A stretch of DNA of 64,000 nucleotides from Pleodorina starrii (taxonomy: Eukaryota > Chlorophyta > Chlorophyceae > Chlamydomonadales > Volvocaceae). Shown here one piece after another: positions 12,101 to 24,161 of the stretch. Location: positions 1,820,001 to 1,884,000 of the forward strand of contig BRXU01000009.1 of assembly GCA_030267565.1 (NCBI GenBank), in the 5' to 3' direction. The notes below the pieces were generated by a model. That model saw nothing but the letters and a program-made list of their open reading frames with translations. It had not been told where the DNA came from and ran no database searches. The translations under genes and the position numbers were made by a program. Numbering within the stretch: the stretch's first letter is position 1; each line of letters opens with the position of its first letter.

Positions 12101-12710
12101 TGCTGCTGCTGCTGGGTTTGCTGCTGCCGGGCGGCGGCGGCGGCGGTGGCGGCGGCGAGGGCGGACTGAGGCAGGCCCGGCGCGGCGCCGGGTACGCCCG
12201 CGGGGCGCGCCGGCGGCACGCCGGCGGGGCGCGGCAGGCCCGCCGCGAAAGCGGCCAGCATAGGGTTGACGGGATTGGCGGCGCCCGCCGCCGCGGGCGC
12301 CGCCGCGGCGCCGTACGCCCCGTACTGGCCCGCCGGCGCCGCCGCCGGCGCGCTGCCGTCCTCGTCGGCGCCCTTGCCCGTCTTTTTGCCTGTCTTCAGG
12401 TTCTTCCGCGCCGCGTTGGCAGCCGCCGCGGCCGCGGCGGCGGCCGCGGCGTTCGCCGCCTGTTGTTGCTGCTGCTGTTGCTGCTGCTGCTGTATCGCCG
12501 CCGCCTGCTGGAGAATCTGCATGGCCGCCTGAAGCCCGCCAGGGTTCCGCATCTGCTGCTGCAGAATCTGCACCATCAGCTGCTGCGCGGCAGCGGCTTG
12601 GGTTGCCGCCGGCGTCGCCGCCGGCGCTGCCGCCTGTGGCGCGGGCTGCGCCGGCCCCGGCGGCGGCGTGGGCGCGTGCGGGTGCTGCGGCTCCTGCTTA
12701 ACGTTTGCGC

Positions 12711-12747
<37 letters not shown>

Positions 12748-14122
12748 CCCAAATTGCGGCTGCTGTTGTTGTTGCTGCTGTAAAGGTGGTGGTTGTTGCT
12801 GGTGCTGAGGTGGCTGTTGCGGCGGCGGCGGTTGGAACGCGGACTGGGACTGGTGCTGCGGGGGCCCGGGCACCATGGACGGTGGCCCTCCAGGCGGACC
12901 TGCGAGGCGCGGAGGCGCGGAGCGCCAACATCAAGACAGCCGAAAGAAACACGAAAAGAAACGCAAGCGATAGGCACGGCTGGGGCGATCTATCGCATAA
13001 GCCAAGCGCAAGATCCCCATAAGTGGTTTGGCCGTTCAGGGACGAGTGATGTGAGAGAGCGTCTCTTCACAGACGGCACGGGCGGGGGCCACGGCCTCAC
13101 GACACACCACGGCCGGTTAGTGGACACGTGGTGGGGCCGCCGGGGGGCACTGTCAACATTAGCCACGGGGAACCTCCCTGGAGGCACGCAGGGTCCCCAA
13201 CCCGCACCTCCAAGCCCCATTGCTCCCCCGGCGCAACAACCCAGTCCGACCCACCCAACTCAACCCCTCAAACACCCCATACACCCCATACACGCACACG
13301 CACACGTCATCCTCATCACAGCCCGCGCTCACCTCCGCCCGGCGGCACTGAGAACGGGGGCCCTGCGGGCGCCCTGCCAGCCGCCCCCGGTGGCTGTGAT
13401 GGCGGCTGACCCGGCTGCGGCACCGCCGGCATCGGCTGTGGTCGCATTATGTTGTGCATAGCCTGTACCCCAGGCGCGGCGTGTTGCGCCTGCTGCGGCT
13501 GTGGAGGCGACGTGTTCCGGGCCATGCCCGGGGGACCCGGCGCCATGGCGTGGTTGGGCACTGGCCCTGGAGCCATCGCCAGGGGCGGCCCCGGCGCCAT
13601 GCTAGGGGCCATTCCCGGTTGCATACTGGGGGGCATCCCTGGCTGCATACTGGGTGCCATTCCGGGTTGCATGCTGGGGGCCATGCTCGGCTGCATCCCA
13701 GGTTGCATACTGGGGGCCATTCCGGGTTGCATGCTGGGGGCCATTCCGGGTTGCATACTGGGGGCCATGCTCGGCTGCATACTGGGGGCCATGCTCGGCT
13801 GCATCCCGGGTTGCATGCTTGGCGGTAAGCCGGGCTGCATGCTCGGCTGCATGCTCGGCTGCATGCTCGGCTGCATTCCGGGCTGCATCATTGACATTCC
13901 TGACATGCTCTGCTGCACGCCCGGCTGCATGAGCGACGGCATCCCGGGGGCCATACCCGGCTGCATGCTAGGTGCCATGCCCGGCTGCATGCCCGGCTGC
14001 ATCCCGGGCTGCATCCCGGGCTGCATCCCGGGTTGCATCATTGGTGACATGCCCGGCGGCATTCCAGGCTGGAGCCCGGGCTGCATGCCGGGCTGCATAC
14101 CCGGCTGCATACCCGGCTGCAT
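9132..14122 (-). CDS. TAF4: TFIID subunit TAF4 homologue with a long Met/Gln/Pro-rich N-terminus
   Basis: Exons: 14122-13333, 12899-11749, 11344-11228, 10727-10551, 10223-10110, 9608-9132; all phases agree (about 941 residues). An in-frame TGA lies just upstream of the start ATG. Exon 1 is a repeat of MQPGM/MAPSMQPG units. Exon 2 has polyQ and polyA tracts, then a charged region (DDDGEDPLDLLKGIVDIEAE). Exons 3-6 are the TAF4 C-terminal domain: VRDVARRHGMRRLAPDVFPY and AHLTGLLRSVGRLASQR (histone-fold-like helices), a charged coiled segment (RKADEVRLAAKKEQ), and the end LKVVDLIGVMSADP...LLYTW, which parallels the human end (NLRDLIFCLENE...LLYKAF). TAF4 pairs with TAF12 and scaffolds TFIID at RNA polymerase II promoters. 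Homology was judged by motif order and spacing. Confidence 0.82.
12040..12800 (-). repeat. polyglutamine/polyalanine-coding CAG/CAA/GCC tracts in TAF4 exon 2
   Basis: Clusters near 12050-12125, 12450-12495 and 12705-12790 encode runs of Gln separated by Ala runs. They are typical of transcription-coactivator activation domains and likely length-polymorphic. Confidence 0.85.
13450..14122 (-). repeat. coding tandem repeat (Met-Gln-Pro-Gly-Met type) in TAF4 exon 1
   Basis: 12- to 15-base units of the GGCTGCATGCCC type, read on the minus strand as MQPGM, MQPSM and MAPSM, fill most of exon 1. Frequent in-frame ATGs follow from the repeat, so the true translation start could be any of the first few. 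Confidence 0.85.
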
Positions 14123-15965
14123 TGGGGCTCACGCCTGCTGACCGACGCTCGCCGGCACTCCCTACGCCCCTGGGACCGGAAAAGTCAAAACCGATCGTTA
14201 TAATTTCCGTGGCGTGACAAACCTAGCTTAGTAGCTTGTCGAGCCTGGCGGCCTTACTCGACTGTCCGCGGCCAGCGCGAGGGGATGGAGGCGGGGCTCC
14301 CCTCGCCGGCTGCAATCCTCTTCACAACCTCGAAGTTCTTTGCATATCAAGCCGTCGCTGACTACTGCCTCCGTGCGCTTACGACCAACTAAAGCCTAAC
14401 TTCCAGTTCTGGCGCAATCTGCCGGTTCTCAGCGCGCGTCTATGACGTGGTTGGTCTTGTGGGCTTTGCAGAAACTTTTGAGTATTTGGCTAATACTCAC
14501 GTCAATCGATAACGAGGAATAGGGAAAGGGTGTCCAGTTGTCGTTCGTCACCGGGACTCGTCCAAGCTGTGCTAGCGACGCCCTAGAGACTCTACAAAGC
14601 AAGGTTTTAATTAGGACACCTTTCATGGCCGCCTCGCAGAATGCGACGTGACGCAAGTCGCTGTACGGACAGGGACTGCCGCCAAGACAGACACCCGCAT
14701 AAGCTGTGAGGCTCCGATGCAGCCGATGCCAAATATGCATGCTGCAGTAAAGCCTCGACAAGGGAAGGTCGGCCCGGGTCGTTACAAGTGCGTCGCTTAT
14801 TTCCGATGGCGAAGTTTACGGGACGAGCTTTCCCGCCTCCCATCGACCAGCACGTATGAGTCTCCAACCTGCGCGAAATGCAACCGCTTTGTGGCGATAC
14901 CTGTGGCGTAAGTATGGCCCGCAGCGGCAAAGGCCGCGACGGTTCTGGCCGTCCGCACGACCTCACCTGATGATCCGGGCGCCCGGTCCGGCGTGCCCTT
15001 CCAGCCGCCTGAGCTGCACCTTGCACCTCTGTGCTCCGCAATCCCGGACCCACAACCGCTACTCCGTCCGTGGTCACGTACTCACGTTTGCTGTAAAGCC
15101 CCTGAGCCTCCTGAGTTCACTCCAGGCGCGAGGACTGCAGCAACTCACGGTTAGGCCTGCGGGCGGACCCACGCTGTGTCCCCCCGGACGAGGCTGCCTT
15201 CCGGCAACATCACATCAGCGCCTCACACAGCGCTGTGCCGGCAGAGAGCGGACCCAGCGAGACCGCCGTCGCATTGTGCAATGCATCACCAACGTGCAAT
15301 GCATGGCCAGAGCTCGACGGGCCACTAAACGAATCACCCCCGCCTGACCACCGGACTACTCGCTGGCCTCGCTCCTCCTATCGTTCAGTGGTGGCAGCTG
15401 TCGCTCTCTTTTCGTTGATATACTTTTTGTTTCACAGAGGGTTCCGGTGGACCCGTGGAGGCAGTGCCAGCGGGCCTCTGCTCTCCCGCCGCTCCGGAAC
15501 CCAACAGGGGCGCTGGGGGAGCACGTGAAACCGCACACACCCGGCGGAGAGCGCAGCCACGGCACATCGTCAAGCGATCTCCGCGAACCGATCCACACAT
15601 GGGGGTGCCTGTCTCTTCGCCCGTGCACGTTCGGGCCGTGCGGCAGGAGTCACCAACCCGCCACTCCCACCGTGTACCGGCACCGGTACAGCCACTTGGC
15701 CAGATGGGGATGGGGTTTTGGATCCAGTTTTTGATGGATCCAGCTTTGAAACCAGAGGCATCGCGCAATGCGGCAAGTACACGTCGGCACAGCGGCCACG
15801 GACACACGTACACCCGTACGCAAAAGGACCGTCGCCTCCCGTCGCTACCTTAGGACATTATTTAGGCCCTGGTATGCTCAAACACCTAGTTAATTACGCG
15901 CACGGGCTTGGCGCGGGCCAGCGGGTCTTCGGCTATGTGGCTGACGGCTGAGGGCTGAGGGTGGC
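14123..15965. other. TAF4 upstream region, no confident gene
   Basis: It contains the TAF4 promoter and 5' UTR. Several short open frames on both strands (for example about 14856-15347) lack recognisable domains and consistent splice sites. Nothing further can be supported. Confidence 0.4.
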
Positions 15966-16576
15966 CAGGGCTTGTTTCCGGGGTAGATGCCAACAACATT
16001 TTGGAGTACCTTGGGTAAACGCGGGTTTCTTCGTTCACTGAAAGGAAAATGAACGTTCACTGAACCTGCACTGAACGCTCACCGTGGACGTTCAGTGAAG
16101 GTTCACCGTTCGCCGTTCAGGCCCTTGTGCTTTTGACTTATGAATAGCTGCCAAAGTGACCAAAGCTGCTGGGGCACATATTACGAACCGATACAAGGCC
16201 AAGCAGTTATGTGAATACCTTTTATGTGCGCGGGAACAGCGCTGGAGCATGCGTGCCGTACTATTTTGCGAAATAGTACGACCTACAAGCGCACCGGTCC
16301 CTCACAGGGCGGAGGGCTAGTCCACTTCGGCCTCGCCGAACGAATTTCGCCAAATGCCTCGCTCGGGCGCACAATCTAGTATAGAATTGTATAATGTATT
16401 AGAGTTGTTAGAGGCGTAAGGCCGGAAACGACACATAGGCAAACTTGATCGGCCCGGATTCACGGCTTCCCATGCTGAGGCCACGCTGACGTCCAGAAGC
16501 CTTTTCGGCCGGGGGCGCCCCGCAGAGACTTTCATCCTTATGATATTTGGCATTCATAGGACCGGCAAAAGATGAC
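15966..16576 (+). mobile_element. dispersed repeat, copy A
   Basis: From TTGTTTCCGGGGTAGATGCC through GAACGTTCACTGAACCTGCA, the CGTACTATTTTGCGAAATAG segment and on to CTAGCGAGGTC. The same modules recur in copy B directly downstream and, inverted, at 38.5 and 39.6-40.6 kb. No terminal repeats or transposase could be identified, so it may be a non-autonomous element or a fragment. Confidence 0.75.
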
Positions 16577-17050
16577 TAGCGAGGTCTTGGGCTTGTTTCC
16601 GGGGTAGATGCCAACAACATTTTGGAGTACCTTGGGTAAACGCGGGCTTCTTCGTTGACTGAAAGGAGAATGAACGTTCACTGAACCTGCACTGAACGCT
16701 CACCGTGGACGTTCAGTGAAGGTTCACCGTTCAGGCCCTTGTGCTTTTGACTTATGAATAGCTGCCTAAGTGACCAAAGCTGCTGGGGCACATATACGAA
16801 CCGATACAAGGCCAAGCAGTTATGTGAATACCTTTTATGTGCGCGGGAACAGCGTTGGTCCGCTGGAGCATGCGTGCCGTACTATTTTGCGAAATAGGAC
16901 GACCTACGAGCGCCACGGTCGGCACTCCCGAATCAGTTTCTCTGCCGGCTAGTTATGCATAAAGTCAACATGGATCTTGACAAGGCGCTGCTGCTTCTCG
17001 ACAAGCATTGGCCGGCCATAGATGCCAACAACATTTTGGCTCGTATGGCC
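16577..17050 (+). mobile_element. dispersed repeat, copy B (tandem to copy A)
   Basis: Begins with the same TTGTTTCCGGGGTAGATGCC module as copy A and extends further, into a segment reading NMDLDKALLLLDKHWPA that also occurs in the inverted copy at 39.7-39.9 kb. After about 17040 it departs into unrelated sequence with its own short TTCTCCGTAAAG repeats. Confidence 0.75.
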
Positions 17051-17199
17051 AAACTAAACCAACACTCTGGGAAAGGATTTTCTCCGTAAAGGTTTCTTTC
17101 TCCGTAAAGTGCAGTTTGGACGCCGTAAGCCTCACTTTCCGTAGTTTACGGAGTTTGGGGAGCCAGCCAAAACACATACCATCTTTCCGCAGAAAAATA

Positions 17200-19324
17200 A
17201 ATGAGATATTGTTATGAAAGGTAGATTAATGCTTGTGAACCCCAGGTAGTGTTATACGCCGACTTTTACTTTTTAGGTTACTTTTCCCGTAAAATACGGA
17301 TGGCCGGGCCTGTCACAGGAGACAAGTGAAAGGTAACGGCAGAATATCGGTTGACTTTATTGTTTGTTGCTGTCATATATTTGGCACAATAAAGTCACCT
17401 GACGCGCACCAGTGTAGGTTCGCAAGTCATTCGATGGGTAGGCACGGCGACTGGTCCGAGGCCTATCTAAGCTAGTAATGGAATGGGAAGGCGAGGTGAC
17501 ACGAGTAGAAGAACGAAAATATATTCGGACGCTAGGGCAGTACACGTGACATGGTGAACACCCTTGAGCGTGCGCGTTCCAACACGCTCCCGCCAGGCCA
17601 AGGGAGGATCCTGAACCGACCTTAAGAAACGTTGACGATCGTGGAATGCGAGCTGTAGTGGGGCGAGCGAATGGCCAGCCCTGTCGAATGAGAAGGGACA
17701 AGACCGACTGTAACAGTCAGCAATGCTCCGGGCTGGTGGCTCTGATGAGACTGGAACAATCATGACTGTGCCATTAAAGGACGCACACGCGATGAGCAGA
17801 AACTGGCAGCCCCCGGGAGTTACATGACAACGGAGTTCAGCCAAAGCCACACCACTCGGACCCACTGTCACCCTGGACACTCCCTGCACGCCACGCCTCC
17901 CTCCCACCCCGCGTGCCACGGCATTGTGAGGCATGTCCTCACCGCGCTCAGACCCCAACCGTGCTGCCAAACCCCAAAGCCCTACGCAGTGCGACGCAGC
18001 AGTGGGGGACTGCCCCAACCATCAACGTGCGCACACATCCTTCTGACCACCCACACATCCATCTGACAGCCCGGACCAGCAAAGTTATTGATCACCATCC
18101 CCGGCTGAGCCAATCAGGCCCGTGTGTCCACCCATCGAGAAACGGAATCATCCAATCACCAGCCAGCCAGCGAGCCAACCAACTAACCAGTATAAGCGAA
18201 CAAATAATATCTAATAAGGGAGGCAAGGAGCCCGAACGACCCGTCATTCCCCAGCCCGGAGATGTGAAGGCGATCTACAAATGCGCGCGCATCCGTTGCG
18301 CGCCCGAGGATGCGTACGACCTGTACGACGAACGCACTACGCAAACACAGGGTCTGGAGCCCACTTGTGTCAGCCTTTCCACCTCCTCTCCAAAAAAGCA
18401 ATAACGACAATAACGACAACCGAGCTTTGGCAAAAGCCATCATCCCCAGCACACAAACCCAGACGAAGCCGCCCATTCTGCGCATAATCCGTGTCTAGCG
18501 GATCGCAGGGCACGGCTCCCAGACCTCTCTGGGCTCCCTCACCCACCGGCCCCCATCCCACCCCCGCGGCCCTTCCCTCCGGCGTCCATCGCCCGCCGCC
18601 CTCTAAAGCCCCCTCCAGCTCCCCTCTCCGCTTCGAGCTCAATTGCGAATCCCTCTCATTCGGTAGGTCGGCAGTTCGATACCTGCCAACAGCAATACAT
18701 ATCCGGCAGTATCTCCGCTGCAGTGCACGACCAGCTGGCCCTCTGGTTTTCAGGGCAGCTCAGGGAATCCAGGGTTGTTTTAGAGTTTTGGAAATCCAAC
18801 CCTAAAAAACCCTCCTGTCGCGGAGGTCTGTGGAGGTCCATTTAACCCAATGCAAGAACATCGACACAACAGCAGCAACAGTAACAACAGTGCTCGTCCC
18901 AACGGCCGAGTGGGCCAGCACCCATCACCTCGACATACAGTCTTGTTAAGCGCACCCTCCTCCTCCCGCCCCGGTCTCGCAGCCAATCAACGCCGCAGGG
19001 GCAGCAAGGGGGGCGATGCATGGTGGGTAGTGGTGGGGTTTATCCACGTTTAGGCCGCAGCCCGTGAACCTTAACGTATCAGAAGAATCCTGGGGGGCGG
19101 GGGATAATAAGAACGGCCCGGTGGGGGAGGGCCAGGTGGCGGCGACTCCCAGGAGCGAACGGCGGGCGGGGAGCACCGCCGTGGAATCAAGCAAGCAATC
19201 CTCACCCAACGCCCCAACCAACCCCCTCCCAACCAACCAACAAGGTCCCACCCCCACGGCCCTCATGCGTACGTCCACGCCCCCCCCCGACGCTCACGCT
19301 GACGGGGCCCTCACGTCGCCGCGC
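17200..19324. other. region downstream of the aminotransferase, no confident gene
   Basis: Short open frames occur on both strands (for example + 17913-18404) but no conserved domain or consistent exon chain was seen. It probably includes the aminotransferase 3' UTR; no nearby TGTAA was found. Confidence 0.4.
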
Positions 19325-22300
19325 TCAGGACGCCGCAGACGGCCGCAGTGGGGTCATGCCGTGCGCCGCCAGGTGCTCCAGCCCCACCCGCAGCCGCGCC
19401 ACCGCTTCGGGGAACTTCTCCGGAGGCAGATTGGCGTAGGAGCAGCGGATGTAGCCTGGGGGTGGGTGGGGGTGGGTGGGAGGTGGGGGTGTCTGGGGTT
19501 TTACTGGGGTGTTGGCCTGGCGATGATGCGGTCGCAATCCATTCTGTAACTGCGCCACACAGATCGGCCCCGTGTCCCCCTTGCCAATCAAGCACTGCTC
19601 TGTCCCTGTCTCTCTCTCCTTCGCCCTTTGCTCACTGCGCTGCAGCTCTGCGGCTCTACCCTCAGCCCACTCCTCTCCCTCCCGCCCCCCCCTCGGGCCC
19701 ACTTCCCTACCCCCTCCCCCCGCCCGCTCCCCTCCCCCCACCCCGCTCCCCCGCCCCCCCCCCCCCGCCGCCTGCCTCACCTGGCTTCCCGCAGGCCGAC
19801 CCCGGAATTACGCACACGCCCGCTTCCTCCACCAGCCACTCCACCACCGCCCGGTCATCCACCCGCACTTCGCCCTGGCCGTGGTCCCCTCCCTGGACCT
19901 GGACCTGGCCACAAGCGGGCGGCAGTCGGGCCCACAGGTAGATGGCGCCCTCGCCGCCCACCACATGGGGCTCCAGGGGGGCCAAAGCGGAGCGCAGCAG
20001 CGCGCGGTTGGCTGGGGGGTACAATAAAGAAGAAGAGGCGGTACATCAGCGAAGGGACGGAGAGGGAGGGGCGGGGCGGGCAGAGGGGGCGGGAGGGGGT
20101 GGTGGGTTGGCGGGCGGCTTCGCTGACGGGGAGCTGCCGAGGGCCGCGAGGGTGGAGTGCCGCCGCAGGGACGGCGAGAGGGCGCGGGTGCGGGTGCTGG
20201 GGGCGGGTGCGTTAAGGGGAGGGAGGGCGGCGCGTGTTGGGCTGTGGGGGAGGAAGGGAGAGAGGCGCTCTCTGCAAGGGCCGTCTGCATCCGTTCTGTG
20301 GTCAGTGCCCCCACTCCCCCCACCCCCTCTCCCACCTTCGGCTCTGTGCAGCACGGGGCCTCCCCACCACCACCACAACGCACCCACACATCATCCCTCC
20401 ACACGCACACGCACACACACGCACGCACACACATCACCCCTCCACACGCACACACGCACGCACGCAGACGCACACCCTCACCCTCCAGCTGCCGTATATG
20501 TGCCTCCACGTACTCCCTGCCGTCCTCCGTCAGGGCCTCCAATGCGAGCTGCTGGCTGGGCTGGGGGGCGCAGATGCACACCGCGTCCTGGACCTGAAGG
20601 AGGGGGACAAAGGGGGTCGGGGATGGGGTCGGAGATGGAGTCATGGAGATGGAAGGTGGGGACACGGGCGCGGGGGCGGGGCAAATGGGGAGGTGGATCG
20701 TCCCTCAGCCGGCCCTACCTTGAGCTGGGCGAGCCCCAGCGCCCCTGGAGCGGTGACGGTGGCGGGGCCCCCCGCCGCCGCCGCCACGGCTGGCGACGGC
20801 GCGGATGACACTCCGTTGGGCGCCGCCGCGGTCCCGTTTGGCCCCTCCGGTGCCGCCGCCTCGCCCTCCACGTCCGTGTTGTGCTGCGCGTAGTCGGGAA
20901 AGGCGATGTAGCCGATGCGCCAGCCCATCATGCCATACGCCTGTACGGCACAATGTGTGTAATCCTATTGTGATACGAAAGACGAGGGTAGTGCGGCAGC
21001 AACGGAGGCGGTCGGTGGAGCGGGTACGATGCCGTACCTTGGACATCGAGAAGAGGTGTATGATGTGCGGCCCGGCGGGGCAGTAGTGCTCGCCCCCTGC
21101 GCGACAGGGCACAGGGCGGGCAAGGTTCCACCGGGGAGCTTAGGGTTTCATAGGCAGTTAGGTAGTTACTATATTTCTGTAGTCAGGTAAGTTAGTTAAG
21201 TTAGTTAAGTTAGGTACACGGGAAGGTAGGCGTACCCACAAGAGACCTCAACGCACCTAACATTCGATCCACCTTCAGATCAGCCCAAATCCGAATCCAA
21301 ATCCAATTAAAAAGCCAAGTGTTCATAACCCTAAAACCTTTAAACCTTAAAAAAAACCTGTTGCCCCCCTGCTGCAACCCCGAACCCCCTCACCCGGCGT
21401 GAACACAAAGTCCTCGTACGTGTTGTCCAGCACCAGCCAGCAGCCCGCGGAGGCGCACAGCGAGGCGAAGGCGTCCAACTCCGCCCGGCTCAGCAGCACT
21501 CCTGGGAGGAGGTGTTGCCGGTGCAGATCGAGGCAGGGAGGGAAGACGAGAGGCAGGGCAGAGGAGGAGGAAGGAGGAAATGTGAGATTAGCTCAGAATG
21601 CATGGTCGCGGGTAGGTGGCCCCCCTCCCCCTCCCCCTCCCCCTGCCCCTGCCCCTGCCCCACCCCCCTCCCCCTGCCCCTCCCCCTCCCCCTCCTCCTG
21701 CCCCTGCCCCTGCCCCTCCCCCTCTCCCTGCCCACTTCCCCTCGGCCTGCCCCTCACCCGTGGGGTTGCAGGGGTTGACGATGACCACCATCTTGGGCGG
21801 CTGAGGCCCCGCCAGCTCCCCCCGCAGCCACTCCAGGGAGGGGCGCATGCTGGCCTCGTCACACATGCCGTACACCACACGGTCAGCACTGCCGGTCATC
21901 TGTGGGAGACGGAGGGACAGGAAGAGGCGCGCGGGGCGAGGAGGAGCTGGGTTTGACACGTGTTAGTGGTACCGCATCGGTCGGAACGAACCGCCAACAC
22001 CCCCCCCACAGACACACACATACACACACACACCCAACCCCACCTGCATCGCCATGAGGTGGTCGAAGTAGTAGGGCCGGAACAGCACCACTCGGTCCTC
22101 GATATCACATAGCGCCAACATCACATTCAGAAAGGCCTGGTTGCAGCCCGGGGTCACGATCACGTCGTACTGCGGGGTGAGAGAGAGAGAGAGAGAAAGA
22201 GAGGGGTGAAGAGAGGGAGAGAGGAGAGGGGGATGAAGAGAGCGTGTGTGTGTGTCGATAGGGCGGGTGTCCCAGCGCGGCTACCCCGCCGGACCTGGCT

Positions 22301-23829
22301 TCCCGGGGCGTGTGGGCAAGTGCGGCAGCAACTCCGCAGAGCCTCTGGCTCCAGCCCCCAGCCGAGTGGGGATGGCATGTTGGCATCCCCCCCGTCCCCC
22401 GCGTTGCTCCTTGCTGGCTCTCGCCAGGTTGGGTTCCCAATGAGGCCACTGCCGCCGCCCGACGACTCCGACCCTGTCAGCCATGCATCGCCACCACCAT
22501 CAGATCACCCGGCCACGGGTGGATCGGCCGCGCGGGCGATGCCGACACGCTTCCTCCAGGCCTGGCCCAACCACCAACCCACCTAACCGTCCAACCACCA
22601 ACCACTAACACAACTAACTGACGTGCGGCAGGTTGTTCTTCGTTGCCAGCTTGCGCCGCAGCGCCGCCCGCAGCGCCGGCAGGCCCTCGTTGGGCGCGTA
22701 GCCGCTGACGGCCGCCGGCTCCGAAACCATCCGGGCCGCGAAGCGCTCCAGGGCGGCCGGCGGAGGGCCCCAGTGCACGATGCCCTGGTCGGTCGGGGTC
22801 GATAGGGTCGGCGGGGGTAAGGAAGGGAGGCCTAGAACTCGGTCCAAATGAGCAGGTAGGTAGGTAGGTCTCGTACTGCAAATGCAGATGCGGATGCGGA
22901 GGCCTATGGACGAGCACGGGGAGGCCCATGGACGAGCACGGGGTGGCCCATGGACGAGCAAACGGTTGGGGGATGCCCCCGCTTGATGGTGGGCTCGGGT
23001 AGCTCCGTGCGCCCAACCCGGAGAGGGGTGGGGCCGCCGGCCAACGGCTACGGTACGGCACTGGTCTCAAGTAGCACGGGCGTCGTACATGTGCCGTACC
23101 TGCGCCAGCGACAGCGCGTCCTTCCGCTTCGCCATGAGCCGCCGCGTGAAGTCGATGACGGGCGTGTCGGTGGCGTCGATTCGGCGGGACAACATCTGGA
23201 GGGAAGGGGGAACATCGGTTGCGGGAGTTGAAGGAAGCGATTGAGGCGAAGCGATTGCGGCATAGCGCCATGCACGTTCGACTCGTGTGCATAATTACGG
23301 GTGTTGATGGCCAGCCGGAACTCCGCGACTTGGGGATGTAAGTGGCTAGGAGAAGGACCATGTCCTTCCGGGCTAGGCACGTGCGTTAGAGCTCGGAAAA
23401 GGAGATATGGGGATGTAGGGGGTATGGGGGCGCATACACGGTGATACAGCGTGTGCTCGTGTGTATATGTCCGGGGGGCGGGTGTGGCGCGATGAGGCCT
23501 GTGAGCCGTTTTACACCGTGAAGCTGCGATATCAAGTGAAAGATTGCGGCTTGGGGGTGGGGTTTGGGGGCAGAGGAGGCGATGGGACACGCTGCTCGGA
23601 GTGGAGGTGAGTGTGGAGATGAAGGGAAGCGAGCTCAGATGAGGTGAGGGGTCAGCGGAGGTGCAAGACAGAGCGACAAAGAGCGAGGCTGTCCCCGTAG
23701 GTCCACGTGAGTGCCGCGGGGAGAGAGGAGGGATGAAGACGCTTGTGTTCGGCGTGCGCGCCCGGTCGTTCGCACCTTCCATTTATTGGTTGATGTGCTA
23801 CCGACTGCAGCTGCCGCGTTGAGCGTCAT
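19325..23829 (-). CDS. PLP-dependent class I aminotransferase, VAS1/ISS1 type
   Basis: Eleven exons with matching phases: 23829-23776, 23195-23100, 22784-22623, 22169-22044, 21899-21758, 21501-21394, 21096-21038, 20940-20719, 20593-20482, 20011-19781, 19455-19325; about 480 residues. Landmarks in order match plant VAS1/ISS1: MLSRRIDATDTPV, SLAQGIVHWGPPP, YAPNEGLPALR, VTPGCNQAFLNV, RPYYFDHLMAMQ, NPCNPTG, DNTYEDFVFTPG, the PLP-binding lysine in HLFSMSK (about Lys249), GMMGWRIGYIAFP, GGEGAIYLWARLP, and GYIRCSYANLPPEKF near the end. The Arabidopsis homologue transfers the amino group of methionine to aromatic keto acids and so links auxin-type and ethylene metabolism; in an alga the role is aromatic/methionine transamination by inference. 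About 50 Ala/Gly/Pro-rich residues are inserted after the PDYAQHN segment. The first ATG may instead be that of MLSRR at 23195. Confidence 0.93.
21618..21745. repeat. CCCCTC/CCCCTG pyrimidine tract in an aminotransferase intron
   Basis: Hexamer units CCCCTC and CCCCTG run for about 125 bases immediately before the exon that encodes NPCNPTG. On the gene's strand this is a G/A-rich tract right after the splice donor. Confidence 0.85.
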
Positions 23830-24161
23830 GGCGATCGCTGCCTGACCGATGTGGAGGACGTGTCGGAAGTGCGTCGCACTTGCTCACAACGTAGTCAGCG
23901 CTTGCCTCTATACTTCGCTAGAAGATGTATTAAATAGTGCGACTGCTAATGCGGTAGCGCTGTCCGGAGTTGACTGGGTCTTCTGGGTGGACCGCGAGGT
24001 CGGTTTGTCGGTTGGTGAAACGCCGCCCTGGAGCAAACTGCGCGCGATTGTTCAGAACTTTTCCACTCGATGTCATCTAAGTTGCATTGTAGTCGCAGCT
24101 GGACGACGCCACGTAGGGCCGTCTTAATCCTCCATCATTTCTTGAGAGAAGTCCAGTGAGG
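23830..24161. promoter_or_regulatory. divergent promoter region between the aminotransferase and L18 genes
   Basis: Only 332 bp separate the two start codons, which point away from each other. Both 5' UTRs and both core promoters must fit here, unless either gene has an unseen upstream exon. Confidence 0.6.

Noticed and set aside
11698..12783. 361-codon plus-strand Leu/Arg-rich frame
   Set aside because: It is the antisense of the polyQ/polyA exon of TAF4 (CAG read backwards gives CTG, leucine).
17913..18404. Possible plus-strand gene near 18 kb
   Set aside because: No domain, no consistent splice chain and ordinary intergenic composition.
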